NCBI GenBank assembly: GCA_004357015.1
Contig: SMXE01000232.1
Coordinates: 1 to 6,557 of the forward strand
DNA: 6,557 nucleotides
Source: Caldithrix sp.
Lineage (GTDB): Bacteria; Zhuqueibacterota; Zhuqueibacteria; Oceanimicrobiales; Oceanimicrobiaceae
Reading direction: 5' to 3'
The position numbers and the translations under genes are program-made. Every line of letters starts with the position of its first letter. Position 1 is the first letter of the stretch. Below the pieces are notes generated by a model. It did not search any database and was not told the DNA's origin. It saw only the letters and a program-made list of their open reading frames with translations. Shown here piece after piece: positions 1 through 6,557 of the stretch.

Positions 1-2
1 AG

Positions 3-1025
3 CTCGTGCCGGACGCCGTTTTCCTCAAAGGCAATTTCGAGCACTACAAAGCGGTCTCCAGGGTTTTTCAGGATATCTACTACCAGTTCACGCCCGTCAT
101 CGAGATGACTTCGTTAGACGACGCTTATCTTGATTTGACCGGCACTTTGAAAGTCCACAAGAAAACGCCGGCGGAGATCGCGCGCATCATTCAGCTGCGG
201 ATTTACGCTGCGGTTGGGATCACCATGTCCTGTGGCATCGGCACGAACAAAGTCATCGCTCGCATCGCGTCCGGGCGCAACAAACCGGCCGGCATCACCA
301 CGGTGCCGCCGGGCACAGAGGTGGCATTTCTGCATCCGTTGCCCATCGAGGAGCTGCCGGGCATCGGCCCGATGGCGAAGCAGCGGCTGAACGACCTGGG
401 CGTTTTCACCATCGGCCAATTGGCCGCTATGCCGAAGACCGTGCTGTTGCAGCGGTTCGGCGCCAACGGCACAAAATTCTGGCAGCTTGCCAACGGCATC
501 GACCTGCGCGAGGTCAAACAGCGCATCCTCCCCAAACAGATCAGCCGCGAGACCGGCTTCGAGGAGGACGTGAGCGATCGGGACCTGGTGTACGAGGTGC
601 TGCACTATCTCACCGAACGCATCGGCAAGAAGCTACGCGAGGATGCGCTCACCGGCCAGACCGTCTCGGTGAAAGTCGAGTACTCCGACCACAAGCGCTA
701 CATCAAAGCGCGCAGCCTGCCCGAGGCCACGGACAGCACCGACACGCTCTACCGCATGGTGAAAATTCTGCTGGACGAAACGCCGTTTCGCCGGCTGCGG
801 GTGCGACGCGTGGGGTTGGTGGTGTCCAAAATCGAGTGGGAAAACTGGCAGGGCGAACTGTTCAGCGAGACCACCCGGCGCCAGCATCTCGAGGCGGCCA
901 TCGATGACATCCGTACCCGCTTCGGCTTTACCGCCATCCTATCCGCCAGCCAGATCAACCTGCAGCGGCACTACCGCATGGAAAAAAGCGGCTATGTTTT
1001 GCATGCGCCGGCGCTGACGCAGTGA
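3..1025 (+). CDS. dinB: DNA polymerase IV (Y-family, DinB), 5'-truncated by window edge
   Basis: Error-prone translesion DNA polymerase that extends past damaged template bases in the cytoplasm. The reading frame is open to the left edge. The first visible residues (LVPDAVFLKGNFEHY) match the family around residue 75, so the start codon and the first catalytic Asp lie outside the window; the GTG at 6 is not the real start. In order, numbered from that GTG codon: the palm motif SLDDAYLD (36-43), the NKVIARIASGRNKPAG fingers/palm segment (81-96), a helix-hairpin-helix thumb (LPGIGPMAKQRL, 117-128), the little-finger entry ISRETGFEED (179-188), and QGELF (282-286, bases 849-863). QGELF fits the QxxLF sliding-clamp binding pattern. 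The C-terminus (LQRHYRMEKSGYVLHAPALTQ) looks complete. Oddity: the usual DE of the palm motif is DD, a Glu-to-Asp change at a metal-ligand position. Family assignment is secure; activity of the variant is inference. Confidence 0.95.
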   Translation, partial: LVPDAVFLKGNFEHYKAVSRVFQDIYYQFTPVIEMTSLDDAYLDLTGTLKVHKKTPAEIARIIQLRIYAAVGITMSCGIGTNKVIARIASGRNKPAGITTVPPGTEVAFLHPLPIEELPGIGPMAKQRLNDLGVFTIGQLAAMPKTVLLQRFGANGTKFWQLANGIDLREVKQRILPKQISRETGFEEDVSDRDLVYEVLHYLTERIGKKLREDALTGQTVSVKVEYSDHKRYIKARSLPEATDSTDTLYRMVKILLDETPFRRLRVRRVGLVVSKIEWENWQGELFSETTRRQHLEAAIDDIRTRFGFTAILSASQINLQRHYRMEKSGYVLHAPALTQ

Positions 1026-1030
1026 GCACT

Positions 1031-1064
1031 CCAAACAGGCCGAGGGAACGATGTGCCTTTTTGG
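1031..1064 (+). terminator. Imperfect hairpin after dinB, possible weak terminator
   Basis: CCAAACAGGC (1031-1040) can pair with GCCTTTTTGG (1055-1064), giving 9 of 10 base pairs around a 14-nt loop, starting 5 nt after the dinB stop. The T run lies inside the stem rather than after it, and only a short TTTT follows nearby. It is therefore a poor match to a classical intrinsic terminator. It may limit read-through toward acnA or be incidental. Confidence 0.3.
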
Positions 1065-1125
1065 GGATTTTGGCAGGGCCTGATAATTTCACACTGAGCA
1101 CCACGTCTCCCTTCTCCCAAAGTTG

Positions 1126-1154
1126 TTGATTTCCGCCGAACATTTCACTATAAT
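1126..1154 (+). promoter_or_regulatory. Sigma70-type promoter of acnA
   Basis: TTGATT (-35, 1126-1131), a 17-nt spacer and a perfect TATAAT (-10, 1149-1154). Transcription should begin near 1160-1162, giving a leader of about 66 nt before the ATG at 1227. An overlapping TTGTTG at 1123 is an alternative -35 with a 20-nt spacer and is less likely. The hexamers and spacing are seen directly; activity is inferred. Confidence 0.75.
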
Positions 1155-1186
1155 TAGTGTTTGAACGATGTCTGTTTCATTAGCGA

Positions 1187-1204
1187 GGTTCTGCTGTCAG
1201 AACC
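1187..1204 (+). promoter_or_regulatory. Perfect stem-loop in the acnA 5' leader
   Basis: GGTTCTG (1187-1193), loop CTGT, then CAGAACC (1198-1204): seven uninterrupted base pairs with a tetraloop. It lies between the predicted transcription start and the ribosome binding site at 1215. No T run follows, so it is not a terminator. It could stabilise the mRNA, bind a protein or RNA regulator, or act as a DNA operator dyad just downstream of the promoter. Confidence 0.5.
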
Positions 1205-1214
1205 GGTCACAAGT

Positions 1215-1221
1215 AGAGGAG
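1215..1221 (+). promoter_or_regulatory. Ribosome binding site that fixes the acnA start
   Basis: AGAGGAG lies 5 nt before the ATG at 1227. The longest in-frame reading starts at a TTG at 1161, which sits at the predicted transcription start and has no Shine-Dalgarno sequence. The ATG at 1227 is therefore the better start. Confidence 0.85.
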
Positions 1222-1226
1222 TCGTC

Positions 1227-3911
<2,685 letters not shown>

Positions 3912-4032
3912 GGAGGGAGTAGTTTGCCTGAATAATTTATAGACCTTGGGCAGTAATCAGATATAAAGCATGCAAAGAAAAAAGAGAATCAGATCGGTCG
4001 GTTTAGCACCTGCTTTTAATTAATAGTTGCTT

Positions 4033-4067
4033 GTCACATCAGTCAGATATTCTTTGTGACCTTTGTG
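4033..4067. repeat. Nested inverted and direct short repeats upstream of the DUF423 gene
   Basis: GTCACA (4033-4038) and TGTGAC (4055-4060) form a perfect 6-bp inverted repeat around 16 nt. CTTTGTG occurs twice, at 4052-4058 and 4061-4067, a 9-bp-spaced direct repeat that ends next to the candidate -10 box. The inverted repeat has the reverse polarity of a CRP site (TGTGA-N6-TCACA), so CRP is not suggested. It could be an operator or a fragment of a dispersed intergenic repeat. The rest of the 3912-4099 gap is AT-rich with no clear terminator for acnA. Confidence 0.35.
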
Positions 4068-4074
4068 GTAAAAT
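4066..4074 (+). promoter_or_regulatory. Candidate extended -10 promoter for the DUF423-DUF5995-dut cluster
   Basis: TGG followed by TAAAAT (4069-4074) gives a TGn extended -10 element with five of six consensus bases. No good -35 lies 16-18 nt upstream, which is acceptable for extended -10 promoters. Transcription would start near 4080, about 20 nt before the GTG at 4100. Confidence 0.4.
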
Positions 4075-4099
4075 TTATGCCTACTTTAGAGAGGAATGA

Positions 4100-4468
4100 G
4101 TGGAACGATTCTTTTTCGCGCTGGGCGCACTGACTGCATTTCTCGGCGTCGCGCTGGGCGCATTCGGGGCGCACGCTCTAAAAACCCGCCTTTCGGAAGA
4201 AATGCTTAACATTTTCGAAGTCGGCGTCCGTTACCAGATGTACCACGCGCTGGCTCTGCTGGCCGTTGCCTGGGCCTGCGTCAAATGGCCTGGCACCCTC
4301 ACCACTGCCAGCGGCTGGCTGTTCGTCGCCGGGGTGGTTATTTTTTCCGGCTCGCTTTATATTTTGAGTCTGACCGGCATCCGCTGGCTGGGCGCCATCA
4401 CGCCGCTGGGCGGTCTGGCGTTTCTGGCCGGTTGGATTTGTCTGGCACTCGCCGCTTTACGGCACTAA
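4100..4468 (+). CDS. DUF423 family small integral membrane protein (YgdD/YwdK-like)
   Basis: A 122-residue membrane protein of the DUF423 family; its biochemical function is unknown. Four hydrophobic segments are visible at about residues 4-25, 46-62, 71-91 and 96-120. Family hallmarks are GAFGAHALK (20-28), YQMYHALALL (45-54), FSGSLYILSLTG (82-93) and ITPLGGLAFLAGW (100-112). Length is typical. The start is a GTG preceded by GAGAGGA (4089-4095, 4 nt spacing); the ATG at 4096 is in another frame. It is the first gene of a compact same-strand cluster: only 3 nt separate its stop from the next ATG, so co-transcription and probably translational coupling are expected. Confidence 0.9.
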   Translation: MERFFFALGALTAFLGVALGAFGAHALKTRLSEEMLNIFEVGVRYQMYHALALLAVAWACVKWPGTLTTASGWLFVAGVVIFSGSLYILSLTGIRWLGAITPLGGLAFLAGWICLALAALRH

Positions 4469-4471
4469 AAC

Positions 4472-5245
4472 ATGGCTGAGTCCGAAACACGGGTCCGTCA
4501 ACTCCCCGCCACCATTCAGCAAGTGGTGGAACGGCTGGATGAAATCATTGATGAATCGCGACAGGAAAACAGCCGGCTGGGATATTTTCCTGCGCTCTAC
4601 CGCGAGGTCACCATCAAAGTGCAGGAGGGCGTCGCCGGCGGCGATTTCGAGGACGGCGCGCGCATGGAACGGCTTGATGTCATTTTTGCCAATCGCTACC
4701 TGGAGGCTTATGAGCAATATCGCAACGGTAGGGAACCAACGAGGAGCTGGCAAATCGCGCTTGCCTCTGCCAGGCGCTGGCGGCTGCTGATTATCCAACA
4801 CTTGCTGCTCGGCATGAACGCCCACATCAATCTCGATCTCGGCATTGCCGCGGCCCGCACCAATCCTGGCGAGAACATCGCCTCTCTGAAATCTGACTTT
4901 CATAAGATTAACGAAATTCTGGCAGATCTGCTCGGCGTGGTGCAGGACAAAATCAACGCGCTTTCGCCCGCCATGGGGCTGCTCGATAAAGTCGGCGGCC
5001 GCAGCGATGAGGCGATCATGAACTTCAGCATGCAGAAAGCGCGCGACGAGGCCTGGAAATTTGCCACGGCGCTGGCGGTCCTGCCGGAAGATGAACAGCA
5101 AGCAAAGATTGCAGAGAAGGATGAGAAAATCGCCCTGCTCGCCAACATCGTGCGCAATCCCGGCTGGCTGGTCAACCTGTTCGCTTTTCTGATTCGAATA
5201 CTGGAAACGAGTAACGTACGGAAAGTGATCAACGTGCTGTTTTGA
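4472..5245 (+). CDS. DUF5995 family-like protein of unknown function
   Basis: A 257-residue, probably cytoplasmic, mostly helical protein. The pattern ARMERLDVIFANRYLEAYEQY (63-83), then a Trp-containing linker, then LLLGMNAHINLDLGIAAA (111-128) is what I associate with DUF5995, where the NAHIN-DL segment is the most conserved part. The early PALYREVTIKVQEGV stretch fits the same fold. No enzyme activity is established, and His118 and Asp122 are only candidates for functional residues. The C-terminus has an amphipathic to hydrophobic stretch (NPGWLVNLFAFLIRIL, 229-244) that could touch the membrane. It has no clear Shine-Dalgarno of its own and starts 3 nt after the DUF423 stop, which suggests coupling; dut follows after 25 nt. 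The family call rests on recalled motifs. Confidence 0.72.
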   Translation: MAESETRVRQLPATIQQVVERLDEIIDESRQENSRLGYFPALYREVTIKVQEGVAGGDFEDGARMERLDVIFANRYLEAYEQYRNGREPTRSWQIALASARRWRLLIIQHLLLGMNAHINLDLGIAAARTNPGENIASLKSDFHKINEILADLLGVVQDKINALSPAMGLLDKVGGRSDEAIMNFSMQKARDEAWKFATALAVLPEDEQQAKIAEKDEKIALLANIVRNPGWLVNLFAFLIRILETSNVRKVINVLF

Positions 5246-5255
5246 ACTTTTGCCT

Positions 5256-5261
5256 GAAGGA
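5256..5261 (+). promoter_or_regulatory. Ribosome binding site that fixes the dut start
   Basis: GAAGGA lies 9 nt before the ATG at 5271. The in-frame TTG at 5250 lies upstream of this site and would bury it inside the gene, so the ATG is preferred. Confidence 0.7.
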
Positions 5262-5270
5262 ATCGCTCAC

Positions 5271-5720
5271 ATGACTCAAAACAATTGCGTGGTTAAGATT
5301 AAGAAACTGACGCCCGACGCCCACACGCCGCACTACGCCCACTTTGGCGACTCCGGCGCCGACCTGTTCGCCACCGAAGATGCGACCTTGCAGCCCATGG
5401 AGCGCAAAGCCATTGGCACCGGCCTCACTGCAGAAATTCCTGCCGGCTACGAATTGCAGGTGCGGCCCAAAAGCGGCCTGGCGCTCAAGAGCGGCCTGAC
5501 CGTCCTCAACACCCCCGGCACCATCGACTTCGGGTATCGCGGCGAAATCAAAGTGATCTTGATCAACCTGAGCAATGAGACCTACTGCGTGGAAAAAGGC
5601 CAGAAGATCGCGCAATTGGTGGTGGCGCCGGTGGCCTATGCTGAGTTCGAGGAAGTGGCGGAGCTGTCAGATACGACTCGCGGTGAGGGTGGGTTTGGAT
5701 CGACGGGGTTAAAAAAGTGA
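5271..5720 (+). CDS. dut: dUTP diphosphatase (dUTPase), trimeric type
   Basis: Hydrolyses dUTP to dUMP and pyrophosphate, which keeps uracil out of DNA and supplies dUMP for dTMP synthesis; it acts in the cytoplasm as a homotrimer in this family. From the ATG it has 149 residues, the usual size. All five family motifs are intact: DSGADLFA (27-34), RPKSGLALKSG (65-75), GTIDFGYRGEI (83-93, with Asp86 as the likely catalytic Asp), GQKIAQLVVAPV (110-121) and the flexible C-terminal RGEGGFGSTG (137-146). It is the last gene of the DUF423-DUF5995-dut cluster. Part of its 3' region, encoding about residues 104-135, is repeated in decayed form at the right end of the window, beyond a toxin-antitoxin pair that converges on dut. 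Confidence 0.96.
   Translation: MTQNNCVVKIKKLTPDAHTPHYAHFGDSGADLFATEDATLQPMERKAIGTGLTAEIPAGYELQVRPKSGLALKSGLTVLNTPGTIDFGYRGEIKVILINLSNETYCVEKGQKIAQLVVAPVAYAEFEEVAELSDTTRGEGGFGSTGLKK
5590..5675 (+). repeat. Direct repeat, left copy (inside intact dut)
   Basis: This part of dut, covering motif 4 and the codons after it, recurs at 6473-6557 in the same orientation. Over 5590-5659 my hand alignment gives 64 of 70 matching positions, with five substitutions and one single-base gap. Beyond that the match weakens but stays in register (GAT ACG against GAT AGG). The copies are about 883 bp apart and flank the toxin-antitoxin pair. Confidence 0.9.
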
Positions 5721-5771
5721 TGGATTGGCTCCGGGCTGAAGGGTCGCAACGTGGCTATGGCAAAGTAGTGG

Positions 5772-6056
5772 CTAAAGAATTGGTCTCTTCGCATGATGAA
5801 TGGTAACGACGACGATGGTGTCATGCTTGTCGTCGATCTTGTAAACGACTCGATACTGACCTTTAATAATTTCGCGGATGGTTTCATCACCATACTCTGG
5901 AACGGTTCGACCCATCTTTGGAAAGTCGGATAGTTTCAAGACAGATTGGCGGATGTTGGCGGCCCACTTGCGAGCCGCCTGCGGTTTGTCAGAAGCTATG
6001 AATTTGATGAACTCAGCTAAATCAGTTTTGGCTCTCGCCGAGAAAACAACTTTCAT
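5772..6056 (-). CDS. RelE/ParE superfamily toxin of a type II toxin-antitoxin system
   Basis: A 94-residue toxin-like protein, typical of the superfamily in length. The order of elements fits: an N-terminal strand (MKVVFSARAKTDLAEF), a helical pair (ASDKPQAARKWAANIRQSVLKLSDFP, 21-46), MGRTVPEYGDETIREI, then IKGQYRVVYKID (64-75) and the last strand IVVVTIHHAKRPIL (81-94). GQYRVVYKI followed by a terminal HHAKR is the common ParE/RelE signature. ParE toxins poison DNA gyrase and RelE toxins cut mRNA on the ribosome; sequence alone does not decide, though the layout leans to ParE. Its ATG overlaps the antitoxin stop by 4 nt (ATGA, 6053-6056), so it is translated after and coupled to the antitoxin. 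It converges on dut, with 51 nt between the two stop codons and no clear terminator there. Confidence 0.88.
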   Translation of the reverse strand: MKVVFSARAKTDLAEFIKFIASDKPQAARKWAANIRQSVLKLSDFPKMGRTVPEYGDETIREIIKGQYRVVYKIDDKHDTIVVVTIHHAKRPIL

Positions 6057-6343
6057 TGTTTCTCAGCGGCTGCAATGATTTTGTCAACAGCGTCAAAGGC
6101 TTCCTCAAAGGAATGTACGCGATTACTTTTGTAGTCTTCGAGGCCTTGCGCAACTTTACGCATAAACTCTATTTCGTCTTGCATTTCTTGAAATTTCTCG
6201 GCATGAAGTAAGACTGCAGCGCTTTTGCCATGCTGGGTCAAAACGATAGGCTTTTTATTCTCATTTAGTTCTTTAATGTATTCTTTCATATTGTTTCTAA
6301 AATCAGTTAAGGGTCGAATGTTACTTACATCTATAGTTTCCAT
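6053..6343 (-). CDS. Phd/YefM family antitoxin
   Basis: A 96-residue antitoxin. The N-terminal part (METIDVSNIRPLTDFRNNMKEYI, then KKPIVLTQHGKSAAVLLHAEKFQEM, 31-55) is the Phd/YefM DNA-binding and dimerisation fold, with the hallmark PIVLTQHGKSAAVLL. The C-terminal part (LEDYKSNRVHSFEEAFDAVDKIIAAA) should wrap and neutralise the toxin. These proteins usually repress their own operon, more strongly with the toxin bound. The ATG at 6343 is preceded by GGAG (complement of 6352-6355, 8 nt spacing). It lies first in the operon, the usual order for this family. The segment is clearly more AT-rich than the genes to its left (about 23% GC over 6241-6300), which suggests acquisition from elsewhere. 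Confidence 0.9.
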   Translation of the reverse strand: METIDVSNIRPLTDFRNNMKEYIKELNENKKPIVLTQHGKSAAVLLHAEKFQEMQDEIEFMRKVAQGLEDYKSNRVHSFEEAFDAVDKIIAAAEKQ

Positions 6344-6380
6344 TTTTGAGACTCCAATTTTCTTGAATATTCACTTAACA

Positions 6381-6416
6381 ATTATGTCATTTTAATGTAC
6401 GCAATAACAACGTTAT
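6381..6416 (-). promoter_or_regulatory. Candidate promoter/operator of the toxin-antitoxin operon
   Basis: On the minus strand, TTGTTA (6410-6405) and CATAAT (6386-6381) are separated by 18 nt, a plausible sigma70-type promoter about 40-60 nt before the antitoxin ATG. An inverted repeat, ATAAC-N3-GTTAT (6404-6416), overlaps the -35, and TGTAC (6396-6400) lies in the spacer. YefM-type repressors are known to use TGTACA-containing operators; here the sixth base is G, so the match is partial. A second 5-bp dyad, AAGCA-N5-TGCTT (6422-6436), lies just upstream. Confidence 0.4.
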
Positions 6417-6462
6417 GATGCAAGCACAAATTGCTTCGATTAACTATGGGGCGGCTTCGATA

Positions 6463-6557
6463 ACGTACCACTTGGAAAAAGGCCAGAAAATCGCGCAATT
6501 GGGGTGGCGCCGGTGGCCTACGTTGAGTTTGAGGACGTGGCAGGCTGAATGGATAGG
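6463..6557 (+). pseudogene. Remnant of a second dut 3' region, frameshifted, continues past window edge
   Basis: The dut frame can be read as TYHLEKGQKIAQL (from 6463), aligning with TYCVEKGQKIAQL of intact dut, including motif 4. A single base is then missing after CAATTGG (near 6501-6504). In the shifted frame VAPVAYVEFEDVAG follows (dut has VAPVAYAEFEEVAEL), then a TGA at 6546-6548. Alignment stays in register to the last base, so more of the copy, possibly motif 5, may lie beyond the window. Motifs 1-3 are absent: upstream comes the toxin-antitoxin promoter region. Of the five substitutions in the well-aligned core, three are synonymous and two conservative (Ala to Val, Glu to Asp), which suggests it diverged while still coding. 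The short open frame from an ATG at 6415 through this region is probably not a gene. Confidence 0.85.

Noticed and set aside
1161..1226. Longer aconitase starting at TTG 1161 (22 extra residues)
   Set aside because: The TTG coincides with the predicted transcription start, has no ribosome binding site, and the extension resembles no aconitase N-terminus. The ATG at 1227 has AGAGGAG and gives normal length.
3912..4030. Intrinsic terminator after acnA
   Set aside because: I looked for a GC-rich stem followed by a T run. Only a 3-4 bp stem (AGCACCTGCT before TTTT, near 4005-4018) was found, too weak to call.
4033..4060. CRP-like binding site
   Set aside because: The half-sites are in the wrong order (TCACA before TGTGA) and the spacer is 16 rather than 6 nt.
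4285..4479. A 64-codon + strand frame overlapping the DUF423 gene
   Set aside because: Out-of-frame shadow of the DUF423 gene, with an Arg/His-rich composition and no ribosome binding site.
5250..5270. dut starting at TTG 5250 (7 extra residues)
   Set aside because: The GAAGGA at 5256 sits correctly for the ATG at 5271, and the extra residues are not typical of dUTPases.
5878..6078. A + strand frame opposite the toxin gene
   Set aside because: Shadow of the toxin frame; the minus-strand frame carries the clear RelE/ParE pattern and the 4-nt overlap with the antitoxin.

Overview
The window reads as a slice of bacterial chromosome of fairly high GC. A hand count gives about 70% GC over 5461-5520 inside dut, against about 23% over 6241-6300 inside the antitoxin gene. 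The gene set is housekeeping up to about 5720, followed by a small accessory segment. It has no rRNA, tRNA, CRISPR array, transposase or integrase, so the organism cannot be named. The proteins look Gram-negative-like and probably come from an under-sampled phylum; that is only an impression.

Layout. (1) 3-1025, + strand: a Y-family DNA polymerase IV (DinB) missing about its first 70-80 residues to the window edge, with an Asp where the family's catalytic Glu normally sits. (2) 1126-1227: a near-consensus sigma70-type promoter, a perfect 7-bp hairpin in the leader and a good ribosome binding site, leading into (3) 1227-3911, a complete aconitase A of 894 residues with all three iron-sulfur cysteines. 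(4) 3912-4099: an AT-rich gap with an extended -10 promoter candidate and short repeats. (5) 4100-5720, + strand: a compact cluster of a DUF423 membrane protein, a DUF5995-like protein and dUTPase (dut), separated by 3 and 25 nt. (6) 5772-6343, - strand: an AT-rich type II toxin-antitoxin pair (Phd/YefM-like antitoxin, then RelE/ParE-like toxin, overlapping by 4 nt), convergent with dut. (7) About 6463-6557, + strand: a second, frameshifted copy of the 3' part of dut that runs off the window edge.

How it fits together. DinB (translesion synthesis) and dUTPase (keeping uracil out of DNA) both serve DNA maintenance, but they are separate transcription units with aconitase (TCA cycle) between them, so no joint pathway is implied. 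The strongest structural observation is that the toxin-antitoxin module lies between an intact dut and a decayed direct repeat of the dut 3' region (5590-5675 against 6473-6557). This points to a duplication or an insertion targeting the dut 3' end. I found no convincing sign of a wholly new multi-gene system. The dut repeat around the toxin-antitoxin island, the DinB active-site change and the acnA leader hairpin are the items worth following up.
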